A stretch of DNA of 29,963 bases from DAOUBA01 sp034432855 (GTDB lineage Bacteria; Chloroflexota; Anaerolineae; B4-G1): assembly GCA_034432855.1 (NCBI GenBank), contig DAOUBA010000017.1, positions 1-29,963 on the forward strand, written 5' to 3'. Below are positions 14,697-21,957 of the stretch, one piece after another; the first letter of the stretch is position 1, and each line of letters begins with the position of its first letter. The notes beneath the pieces are model-generated. The model made no database searches. It saw nothing but the letters and a program-made list of their open reading frames with translations, and was not told where the DNA came from. The position numbers and the translations under genes are program-made.

Positions 14697-15602
14697 GTGG
14701 GCGAAATGTCGGGGATTTGCCGTTTTTATCTCCCAGGGTGTGGCGCCCGCCTGGGTCAGTGGGCCGCCGGAAGCGTCTACGATCTGACTGCCAGCGAACT
14801 GCCAGCCTTCGCCTCACTTGCCGCCCTGCTCCAGGCATCGCTTACGACGCCGATCCGGGCCCTGCTCCGAGAGGTCAGCCTGTCCGCCCTGCCGATCTAT
14901 CCATACGCCGATCTGGATCGCGCACCCGACGCTGACATCCCCCATCTGCTGCCGCCGGTGGATCGCCAGGAAGTCTGGGCCGCCGGGGTCACCTACGCCT
15001 GGAGCCGCGAGGCGCGGGTGCGCGAGGCGCAGACCAAGGACATCTACGTGCGCGTCTACGAGGCCGAACGCCCCGAACTGTTCTTCAAATCCATTGCCGA
15101 GAAGGTCGTCGGGCCTAACGATTGGATCGGCCTGCGCGGGGATAGCCACTGGAACGTGCCGGAGCCGGAACTGGCACTCGTGCTAAACCCCGCGCTCCAG
15201 ATCGTCGGCTACACCGCCGGCAACGACGTGAGCAGCCGCGACATCGAGGGCGAGAATCCGCTCTACCTGCCGCAGGCCAAGGTCTACCGCCATTCCTGCG
15301 CCCTGGGCCCGGTGATCACCCTGGCCGATGACGCGGACGGTCAGAATCTGGCCGTCCGCTTGACTATCAGTCGCGGCGGCAGCGTCGCTTTCCAGGGTGA
15401 GACGAGCACAGCCAGGATGCACCGGAGGCTCACGGAACTGGCAGACTTTTTGGGCCGTTACAACGATTTTCCCCACGGGGCCGTGCTGCTGACCGGCACC
15501 GGCATCGTGCCGGACGACCGTTTCACTTTGCAAGACGGGGACGAGGTCACCATCGAGATCGAGTCCATCGGCGTCCTGCGCAACCCGGTCAGGCAGATGT
15601 AA
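14697..15602 (+). CDS. FAH-family hydratase, probable 2-keto-3-deoxy-pentonate dehydratase
   Basis: 301 aa from GTG 14697; ATG 14706 is an equally good start and neither has a strong ribosome site. The C-terminal two thirds form the fumarylacetoacetate-hydrolase fold with metal ligands in PEPELAL (E156, E158) and GNDVSSRD (D177). The segment GVTYAWSREARVREA resembles the subgroup containing 2-dehydro-3-deoxy-D-arabinonate dehydratase, which makes 2,5-dioxopentanoate. Its neighbour 97 bp downstream is a pentonate dehydratase, which would make its substrate. That pairing supports a Weimberg-type pathway (inference). A generic FAH hydrolase of unknown substrate is the alternative. It lies 10 bp after serA. 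Confidence 0.85.
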   Translation: MGEMSGICRFYLPGCGARLGQWAAGSVYDLTASELPAFASLAALLQASLTTPIRALLREVSLSALPIYPYADLDRAPDADIPHLLPPVDRQEVWAAGVTYAWSREARVREAQTKDIYVRVYEAERPELFFKSIAEKVVGPNDWIGLRGDSHWNVPEPELALVLNPALQIVGYTAGNDVSSRDIEGENPLYLPQAKVYRHSCALGPVITLADDADGQNLAVRLTISRGGSVAFQGETSTARMHRRLTELADFLGRYNDFPHGAVLLTGTGIVPDDRFTLQDGDEVTIEIESIGVLRNPVRQM

Positions 15603-15628
15603 GCCACCAATGGCCTGCCGGCGTGGGC

Positions 15629-15665
15629 CAGGCTTTCGAGCCTGCCAGCAGACTGAAAAGTCTGC
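15629..15665. repeat. Double-tetraloop hairpin repeat, copy 1
   Basis: CAGGCT-TTCG-AGCCTG (15629-15644) followed by GCAGACT-GAAA-AGTCTGC (15648-15665). Both loops are stable RNA tetraloop types. A second copy lies inverted at 21000-21043. Confidence 0.85.
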
Positions 15666-15699
15666 TCCACATCTGCTCTGATCCAACCTGAGAGTCGGT

Positions 15700-17859
15700 A
15701 TGCCGATCACCATTGAACGCGGTACAAACCCTTACCGCGACAACGTGCAGGGCAAGGCCAACGAGCCGATCACCGTCGCCGGGTTGCTGGCGCGTGCGGA
15801 GCGCGTCCTGGGAGCCGGGCTGGACTACAGCCTGGAAGCCATCTACGACCGGTTGGAGGCGAACGCGCCGCGCATCGCCATCATCGGCGGATCGCCCGAC
15901 CATCCGGCACACCTCTTCGACCTGGAGATGGCGTTCGCGGCAGCGGCGCGCATCTGGCAGCAGGGCGGCGTGCCGTTCACCTTCAGCATCCCCGTGCTGT
16001 GCGACGGCACGGCCCAGAGCACCATCGGGATGTGCTACAGCCTGCAGAGCCGCAACGCGGTGGCGGAGATGGTGGTGAGTCAAATGGAGGCTCACGCTTA
16101 CCACGGCGCTTACGTGCTCAGCGGCTGTGACAAGACCCCGCTGGGCATCGTGTGCGGCCTGGCGTACCTGGACCGCGTCCGGCAACGTCGTGGCGACGCG
16201 CCGGTGTTCGCCACGTTTCATCCCGCGCACGTGCTGCGCGGCGGCAGCGTCCCACCCGACCTTGCCGCTGACCTGGAATCCGTGGCGTGCAAAGCCGAGG
16301 CGCAGGGCCACCCCGAGATCGCCGCCGACCTGCGCGACACGCTGGCGTATCCCTTACAGTGCACGACCAACGCGGCGTATCAAGGCGTGCTCACCCGGGC
16401 ACGGCGCGAGGGTGTGATCAGCGCAGCAGAGCACAAAGACTATGAGCGGCGGCTGGCCGTCTACACCTGCGACGCCAAAGGCGGCATCTGCGCCTTCAAC
16501 GGCACGGGCAACTCCAGTCGCCTGGCCGTTGCCGCTCTGGGGCTGACCCATCCCGCCGTCGAACTGCTCACCGGGCCGGCAGAGGTCGGGCAGGTCAACC
16601 TTGTGGTGGACGACCTGTTCACGTTCGTCAACAAGCCCGACTACAGTGTGGGGGCAATGGTGACGGCCAATTTCGCCAACGCGGTGCGCGTCCACAGCGC
16701 CACCGGCGGCTCCACCAATCTGATGCTCCACCTGGTGGCGGCAATGATCTACGCCGGTTACGACGTGGACGTGTGGACGGTTGACCGCATCCGCTGCAAC
16801 CCGCCGGTGCCGGATATGTTCGACTATAGCCTGACGCAGGGGCGCGACATCTTCACCCTGGCGCAGCAATGTGCCAGCGGCGCGATCCGCGGGATGGAGA
16901 CCATCTTCTACGAATTGCTCAACCAGAGCATCCCGATGGCGCTCAACGCGCCCACCGTCGCCGGTTGCACATGGGGTGAGCGGTTAGCCGACCCGCGCAA
17001 CCTGAGCGCCGCCGGCGTCGCCGAAAACCCGGTCATCCTGAGCCAGCCGCGCCGGCCATTCAGCGGCGTGGATGTGCTGCGCGGTAATTTCTTCGAGAGC
17101 GCCGTGGTCAAGATCAGCGGGATGACGAGCGAGCAACTGGCCGAGTTCGACGATAAGGTGTGCGTCGCGCTGTTCTTCGAAAACGAGGAGGAAGCCAACG
17201 CCGGCCTGCTGGATGTCCATCTGCTGGAGCGGCTGAAGCGCTGCCCGGCGCTCACGCGGGAGATGCTGCTGGCGCTCGCTGCGCACAACCGCGGCAGCCC
17301 CAATCCCGTCGAGATGCAGCAATTGAAGCGCGGCCCGCTCTTCGACCGGCTGGTACAGGAGGGACTCGTCAAGATCGCGGTGGTCATCAGCGGCCAGGGG
17401 CCGCGGGCGTTTGGGATGCCGGAGATGTTCACGCCGATGCAGCACATCAACGCCAACCGCGCGCTGCGTAGACTGGCCGTGCTGATCAGCGACGGGCGCT
17501 TTTCGGGCGTCACCTATGGGGCCGCCATCGGCCACGTGACGCCGGAGGCGTTCGACGGCGGCGGCATCGGTTTCCTCAAGACCGGCGACCTCCTGCACCT
17601 GCGGCTCTCGAAGCGGCGGGTGGACCTGCTCGACGCACAAGCCTTCGTAGCCGGCCGGCTCGTCCGCTGGCAAGGAAATCTGGCCGACACACGTCGCAGC
17701 CTGGGCATGACGCGGCGCAGGCGCATGCTCGAGCGCCAGGCCCAGATCGCTGCCACCAACCACCTGCACGACGTCACCGATGCCAGTCGCGGGGTCGTGC
17801 CACGGCTCGTAGCGGAGCAGGCCACGCGAGCGTACCTGCACAGGAGCGAAGCAGAATGA
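15700..17859 (+). CDS. IlvD/Edd-family dehydratase, probable D-xylonate dehydratase (YjhG/YagF type)
   Basis: 719 aa. Fe-S dehydratase family with the cluster Cys motifs SGCDKTPLG (C143) and CDAKGGICAFNGTGNSS (from C257), and C101 in LCDGTAQ. The sequence GGSPDHPAH, QQGGVPF, GMCYSLQSRNAVAEM and RLAVYTCDAKGG resemble, from memory, Escherichia coli YjhG/YagF, which dehydrate D-xylonate to 2-keto-3-deoxy-xylonate. It differs from the shorter IlvD of branched-chain amino-acid synthesis and carries an extra C-terminal tail of about 60 residues. Its likely product is the substrate of the upstream FAH protein. No sugar dehydrogenase, lactonase, transporter or ketoglutarate-semialdehyde dehydrogenase is in the window. 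Its stop overlaps the aroQ start (ATGA). Confidence 0.86.
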   Translation: MPITIERGTNPYRDNVQGKANEPITVAGLLARAERVLGAGLDYSLEAIYDRLEANAPRIAIIGGSPDHPAHLFDLEMAFAAAARIWQQGGVPFTFSIPVLCDGTAQSTIGMCYSLQSRNAVAEMVVSQMEAHAYHGAYVLSGCDKTPLGIVCGLAYLDRVRQRRGDAPVFATFHPAHVLRGGSVPPDLAADLESVACKAEAQGHPEIAADLRDTLAYPLQCTTNAAYQGVLTRARREGVISAAEHKDYERRLAVYTCDAKGGICAFNGTGNSSRLAVAALGLTHPAVELLTGPAEVGQVNLVVDDLFTFVNKPDYSVGAMVTANFANAVRVHSATGGSTNLMLHLVAAMIYAGYDVDVWTVDRIRCNPPVPDMFDYSLTQGRDIFTLAQQCASGAIRGMETIFYELLNQSIPMALNAPTVAGCTWGERLADPRNLSAAGVAENPVILSQPRRPFSGVDVLRGNFFESAVVKISGMTSEQLAEFDDKVCVALFFENEEEANAGLLDVHLLERLKRCPALTREMLLALAAHNRGSPNPVEMQQLKRGPLFDRLVQEGLVKIAVVISGQGPRAFGMPEMFTPMQHINANRALRRLAVLISDGRFSGVTYGAAIGHVTPEAFDGGGIGFLKTGDLLHLRLSKRRVDLLDAQAFVAGRLVRWQGNLADTRRSLGMTRRRRMLERQAQIAATNHLHDVTDASRGVVPRLVAEQATRAYLHRSEAE

Positions 17860-18305
17860 ACCCCTCTCAATCCAAAATCCTCGTCTTGCACGGCCCCAAC
17901 CTCAATCTCTTGGGCCGCCGCGAGCCGGAGGTCTATGGCCGCGTGACGCTGGACGAAATCAACGCCGCACTGCAAGAAGCCGCTGACGCACGGGGCGCTG
18001 AGTTGCGCATCCTGCAATCCAACCATGAGGGCGCGCTGATTGACGCGATCCACGAGGCCGTAGCTTGGGCCGACGGCATCCTGATCAACCCCGGCGGATA
18101 CACCCACACCAGCATTGCCCTGCGCGATGCCATCGCTGCCGTAGGCATCCCCACCGTCGAAGTGCACCTCTCGAACATCCATGCCCGCGAAGAATTCCGT
18201 CACAAGTCGCTCATCGCACCGGTGTGCGTGGGGCAGGTGTGCGGGTTTGGGTGGCGGAGTTACCTGCTCGGATTAGAGGGATTATTGGAGCACCTGAATC
18301 GCTGA
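17856..18305 (+). CDS. aroQ: 3-Dehydroquinate dehydratase, type II
   Basis: 149 aa, normal type II length. It dehydrates 3-dehydroquinate to 3-dehydroshikimate, the one shikimate step missing from the main aro operon. Motifs: HGPNLNLLGRREPEVYG with the catalytic Arg and Tyr region, SNHEGALID, NPGGYTHTSIALRDA and VEVHLSNIHAREEFRHKS with the catalytic His region. The start codon overlaps the preceding stop (ATGA), so its translation is coupled to the xylonate-type dehydratase, an odd partner. It therefore depends on the serA promoter, not on the aromatic attenuator. Confidence 0.97.
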   Translation: MNPSQSKILVLHGPNLNLLGRREPEVYGRVTLDEINAALQEAADARGAELRILQSNHEGALIDAIHEAVAWADGILINPGGYTHTSIALRDAIAAVGIPTVEVHLSNIHAREEFRHKSLIAPVCVGQVCGFGWRSYLLGLEGLLEHLNR

Positions 18306-18329
18306 CTCCCTCTGCAAGGAGCCTCCTAA

Positions 18330-19499
18330 GTGAAAAAAGCCAACCGCCTGACTAACCTCCCCCCATATCCCTTCGCCCACTGGGAAACCCACGTCACAAG
18401 GGCTCGCCGCTCCGGCCTGGACCTCATCCGGCTCGACATCGGGGACCCCGACCTGCCGCCGCACGAATCGGTGATCGAGGCGCTGTGCCAGGCCACCCAC
18501 CGGCCCGATGTGCACGGCTATCCCGGCTATCGCGGCATCCCGGCGTTGCGTCAGGCCATCGCCGATTACTACGGGCGGCGCTTTGGCGTGGAACTCGATC
18601 CCGATACCCAGGTCTTGCCGCTGATCGGCTCGAAGGAAGGCATCGTGAACATGGCGCTGGCCTGCCTCGACCCCGGCGATTTGACGCTGGTGCCCAATCC
18701 CGGCTACGCCCCCTACACGATGGGCACGCTGATGGCCGGAGGCGAGGTGTACACCTTCCCGCTTCTGCCAGAGCACGGCTTCCTGCCCGATCTCGAGGCC
18801 ATTCCTGCTGAGGTCGCCGAGCGCGCCGCGTTGATGTGGCTGAACTATCCCAATAACCCCACCGGCGCGACCGCCGACCTGGACTTTCTGGGGCAGGCAG
18901 TGGAATTTGCCCGGCGGCACAACCTCCTGCTCTGCCACGATGCGCCTTACTGCGACGTGACCTACGACGGCTACGTCGCCCCCAGCGTGCTGCAAATCCC
19001 CGGCGCGATGCAAGTCGCCGTCGAGTTCAACTCGCTCTCCAAGACGACGAACATGGCCGGCTGGCGGATCGGCATGGCGGTGGGGAACGCAGAGGCAATC
19101 GCGGCGCTGGCGCAGGTCAAATCGAATGTAGATTCGGGCATCTTTCGCCCACTGCAAGAGGCGGCGGTGCAGGCGCTCTCGCTGCCGGATGAATGGATCG
19201 CAGCGCGGAATCGCATTTACCAGGACAGATTGGAGATCATCCTGGAAGGACTGATAGCAGCCGGGGTGGAGGCGACCCGCCCGCGCGCTTCGCTCTATGT
19301 CTGGGCACGCATTCCGCCGGGCTGGGCATCGTCCGAAGCGTTCGCACTGGCGTTGTTGGAGCGGACCGGAGTCGTCATTGCGCCCGGCTTCTTTTTCGGC
19401 CCGGCGGGCGAAGGTTATGTGCGGCTCTCCGTCACCGCGCCGACGGAGCGGGTGCGCGAGGCGATGGGGCGGCTGGACACATTCACAGCGGTCATCTAA
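18330..19499 (+). CDS. Class I/II PLP aminotransferase, aromatic/aspartate or LL-DAP type
   Basis: 389 aa from GTG 18330 with AAGGAG upstream. Fold type I aminotransferase: NYPNNPTG (substrate and PLP contacts), DAPY, and SLSKTTNMAGWRIG with the Schiff-base Lys. The N-terminal IGDPDLPPHESV pattern is seen in DapL-like and AspC-like transaminases. It is 24 bp after aroQ, so it may transaminate phenylpyruvate and 4-hydroxyphenylpyruvate and complete Phe/Tyr synthesis; an LL-diaminopimelate or Asp aminotransferase role is equally consistent with sequence. The end overlaps by 8 bp a convergent gene remnant. Confidence 0.93.
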   Translation: MKKANRLTNLPPYPFAHWETHVTRARRSGLDLIRLDIGDPDLPPHESVIEALCQATHRPDVHGYPGYRGIPALRQAIADYYGRRFGVELDPDTQVLPLIGSKEGIVNMALACLDPGDLTLVPNPGYAPYTMGTLMAGGEVYTFPLLPEHGFLPDLEAIPAEVAERAALMWLNYPNNPTGATADLDFLGQAVEFARRHNLLLCHDAPYCDVTYDGYVAPSVLQIPGAMQVAVEFNSLSKTTNMAGWRIGMAVGNAEAIAALAQVKSNVDSGIFRPLQEAAVQALSLPDEWIAARNRIYQDRLEIILEGLIAAGVEATRPRASLYVWARIPPGWASSEAFALALLERTGVVIAPGFFFGPAGEGYVRLSVTAPTERVREAMGRLDTFTAVI

Positions 19500-19824
19500 C
19501 AACCTCTGTCCCTTGTCCGGCTTCGCTCAATGCTCTCTCCAACAAATCGCTCACGTTTAATGCATCCGCCCAGCGGCGCAGATAGTCTTGATCGAGTCGT
19601 TCCCCTTGCACCTTGAGCACGCCCAGCACATCGCGCCATTGCCTCTCGGATACCTCGCCACCGATGCGGAACCGCTCGAGTTTAGCCAGCACGATGTCTT
19701 CGGCACTGGCAACGTAAGCCGTGCGCTCCGGCTCGGTGGCAATCACCTGCGCCACGCGCCGCTCGAACTGCGCCTGGTCGAATGGGCGCCGCTTGCACAC
19801 GAACACATCCACCTTTGCAGGCAA
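19492..19824 (-). pseudogene. Truncated nucleotidyltransferase-like protein (C-terminal half)
   Basis: The frame encodes AKVDVFVCKRRPFD, YVASAEDIVLAKLERF, GGEVSERQWRDVLGVLK and LRRWADALNVSDLLERAL. As I recall, this is the C-terminal half of small nucleotidyltransferase-fold proteins, toxin-antitoxin-like, common in Chloroflexota and cyanobacteria. The N-terminal half with the catalytic GG-S and D-D motif is absent, and the only start is a TTG (19824-19822) without a ribosome site. The frame upstream is open but unlike the family. It is most likely a remnant truncated at about 19826. It is convergent with the aminotransferase gene. Confidence 0.65.
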
Positions 19825-19926
19825 ATCTGAGGTGGTCGCAGGACGCGCAGAACGGGAATCGTCCGAGATGTCCGCACTGCCGGGGCGGACGAGCGAGGGC
19901 TACGTGCGGCTCTCGCGCAGAACCTC
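19825..19926. other. Junction sequence with an aminotransferase-like fragment
   Basis: No gene. Plus-strand bases 19888-19916 encode SEGYVRLS, which resembles GEGYVRLS near the end of the upstream aminotransferase gene (DNA at about 19408-19432 is also similar). It may be a short duplicated scrap or a chance match. Confidence 0.3.
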
Positions 19927-20967
19927 CTATCCTACCCTCATCGGCTGCCCCTCGGCGGCACTCCGATAGAGCGCGTCGAGAATCTCCATCACCCGCAGCC
20001 CCTCCTCGCCTGTGGCGACGTGTGGCTCGCCGTTCAGGATGCAATCCACAAAGTGACACATCGGGTTGGGGGTCGGCGGAAACGGCGGATGGAGTTTCAT
20101 GTCAAGGTGGACACCGTCGCGTTCCAGATAGATCTCCGCCTCGAACTTGTAGGTCTCATCAACATTGCGCTGCACCAGCCCTCCCTTCGTGCCATACAGC
20201 CGCGTCTCCATCAACTCCGCCTCGCCGATGTTCGCCGCCCACGATGCCTCGATCTCCAACGTCGCGCCGTTCTCGAACCTGACCAGCCCGACCGCCATAT
20301 CCTCCACGTCGAACGCGGCCTCGCACTCCCGCGCCAGCGCCGAGCCGAGCGCGTTATAAGTGCTCCCCATCACCCAGGTCGGCTTGGGGTAACCCATCAG
20401 CCATAACGCCAGGTCGAGGCGGTGGACGCCTAGATCAATCAGCGGCCCGCCGCCGGAAAGCGCCTTCTGCCCGAACCAGCCGCCAAAGCCGGGCAGCCCG
20501 CGCCGCCGGTGCCAGACCGTGCGCGCGAAATAGACCTCGCCCAGGATGCCGGACTCGACCTGCCGCTTGAGCGCCCAACTCTGCTCGGTGAAGCGGTAGG
20601 AAAAGTTGATCATAATGCGCCTATCCGCCTTCTGGGCGGCGACGAGCATCCGGCGCGCCTCCTCTGCATTCAGCGCCATCGGCTTTTCGCACAGCACGTG
20701 GCAACCGGCTTCCAGCGCCGCAATCGTGAGCGGCGCGTGGAACTTGTTGGGCGTCACCACGCTCACAATGTCCAACTCCTCGCGCGCGATCATCTGCTCG
20801 CCCGACCGGTAACGCTTCGGCACACCGTATCGCTCGCCGATCTCGCGCAGGCGCGCCTCGTCGGGGTCCGCGACCGCAACGACCGCGACGTCGGGATGCG
20901 TCCGGTAGCCCTCGATGTGGTAACGCCCCATACCCAAGCCGATCACGCCGACACGTATCTTGCTCAT
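19927..20967 (-). CDS. Gfo/Idh/MocA-family NAD(P)-dependent oxidoreductase
   Basis: 346 aa from ATG 20967. N-terminal Rossmann domain with GVIGLGMGRYH and the family signature CEKPMALN (EKP, catalytic Lys region); the C-terminal alpha/beta domain has GGPLIDLGVHRLDLALWLMG with the conserved Asp/His pair. These enzymes oxidise or epimerise sugars, inositols or sugar acids; the substrate cannot be named. It is 83 bp downstream of a ThuA-like gene in the same direction, a common pairing in carbohydrate metabolism. The gap contains a double-hairpin repeat, so coupling is uncertain. Confidence 0.92.
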   Translation of the reverse strand: MSKIRVGVIGLGMGRYHIEGYRTHPDVAVVAVADPDEARLREIGERYGVPKRYRSGEQMIAREELDIVSVVTPNKFHAPLTIAALEAGCHVLCEKPMALNAEEARRMLVAAQKADRRIMINFSYRFTEQSWALKRQVESGILGEVYFARTVWHRRRGLPGFGGWFGQKALSGGGPLIDLGVHRLDLALWLMGYPKPTWVMGSTYNALGSALARECEAAFDVEDMAVGLVRFENGATLEIEASWAANIGEAELMETRLYGTKGGLVQRNVDETYKFEAEIYLERDGVHLDMKLHPPFPPTPNPMCHFVDCILNGEPHVATGEEGLRVMEILDALYRSAAEGQPMRVG

Positions 20968-20999
20968 CGCTCACTCATACCCTTCCAGTTTTTCGCCGG

Positions 21000-21043
21000 G
21001 CAGACTTTCCAGTCTGCCGCCAGGACAGGCCAGAAAGCCTGTC
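21000..21043. repeat. Double-hairpin repeat, copy 2 (inverted relative to copy 1)
   Basis: GCAGACT-TTCC-AGTCTGC (21000-21017) and GACAGGC-CAGAAA-GCCTGTC (21024-21043). On the minus strand the order and sequences match the copy at 15629-15665, including CAGGC followed by GCAGACT. Confidence 0.85.
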
Positions 21044-21050
21044 TCCACAT

Positions 21051-21806
21051 TCACGCCTCAATAGTGACACGCTCCAGCGGCTGCGGGACGTTCGGCGCTT
21101 CGGGCATACTGCGGAAGCCGACCACATTGACCGGCGCGGCCCAGCGCACCGCATTGACGATCACGCGCTGCACTTCCGGCTGGTGATAGATCGGCAACGT
21201 CTCGTGGCCCGGTTTGAAATAGAACACCTTGCCCCGCCCGCGATAAAAGCAGCAGCCGCTGCGAAAGACCTCCCCACCCTGATACCAACTGATGAACACC
21301 AACTCGTCGGGTTGGGGGATATCGAAGTACTCGCCGTACATCTCGCAGTGCGGGATCTCGAAATACTCGCCCAGCCCCTCGACGATGGGATGTCCGGGCA
21401 GCACAACCCACAGCCGCTCGCGCTCGCCGATCTCGCGCCACTTGAGCGAGCAGGACGTGCCCATCAGGCGGCGAAAGATCTTGGAGAAATGCGCCGAGTG
21501 CAGCGCGATCAGTCCCATGCCGTTGAGGACGCGCACCTGCACCCTGTCTATGACCGCATCGCTCACCTCGCCGTGCGCCATGTGCCCCCACCAGATGAGC
21601 ACGTCGGTACTCGCCAGCACCTCGTCCGTCAGGCCGTGCTCCGGCTCATCGAGCGTCGCCGTGCGCGCCGTGATGTCCGGCTGATCGTTCAGGAACCCGG
21701 CAATGGCACCGTGAATGCCCTGCGGATAGATGCGTGCGACTTCCTCGCTTTCCTTCTCGTGGCGATACTCGTTCCATACCGTCACGCGAATCTTGTTCGT
21801 CATCAT
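21051..21806 (-). CDS. ThuA-like protein (trehalose-utilisation/glutamine-amidotransferase fold)
   Basis: 251 aa from ATG 21806, chosen because GGGAGG lies 5-6 bp upstream; the longer frame has no ribosome site. Motifs of the family: VTVWNEYRHEK at the N-terminus, LDEPEHGL, DVLIWWGHMAHGEV, LHSAHFSKIF, GTSCSLKWRE and PGHETLPIYH. ThuA proteins occur in trehalose/sucrose utilisation loci of rhizobia and share the class I glutamine amidotransferase-like fold; their biochemical role is not settled. The Gfo/Idh/MocA gene downstream is compatible with a sugar-oxidation role. Confidence 0.9.
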   Translation of the reverse strand: MMTNKIRVTVWNEYRHEKESEEVARIYPQGIHGAIAGFLNDQPDITARTATLDEPEHGLTDEVLASTDVLIWWGHMAHGEVSDAVIDRVQVRVLNGMGLIALHSAHFSKIFRRLMGTSCSLKWREIGERERLWVVLPGHPIVEGLGEYFEIPHCEMYGEYFDIPQPDELVFISWYQGGEVFRSGCCFYRGRGKVFYFKPGHETLPIYHQPEVQRVIVNAVRWAAPVNVVGFRSMPEAPNVPQPLERVTIEA

Positions 21807-21833
21807 TCTGCCTCCCCACTCGCAACTTCCGTA

Positions 21834-21861
21834 AGTATATCCCGCTTCCAGGTTCTGCCAA
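21834..21861 (-). promoter_or_regulatory. Promoter of the ThuA-like gene
   Basis: On the minus strand: TTGGCA (21861-21856), 16-bp spacer, TATACT (21839-21834), 28 bp before the ATG. Confidence 0.65.
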
Positions 21862-21923
21862 GTAGCGCTCCGACAGTTCACAGGATGCCCACCAGATCAC
21901 AATCCGGTGGCCTCGCTCCACTC

Positions 21924-21951
21924 TTGACGCCCTGCCAGGCTGCGGTAGAAT
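21924..21951 (+). promoter_or_regulatory. Promoter of miaB, likely leaderless
   Basis: TTGACG at 21924-21929, 16-bp spacer, TAGAAT at 21946-21951. The GTG start of miaB at 21958 is 6 bp past the -10 box, about where transcription should begin. Confidence 0.75.
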
Positions 21952-21957
21952 GACGGT

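Noticed and set aside
18282..19502. 406-codon minus-strand ORF opposite the aminotransferase gene
   Set aside because: Shadow of a gene with intact PLP motifs; no start signal or domain.
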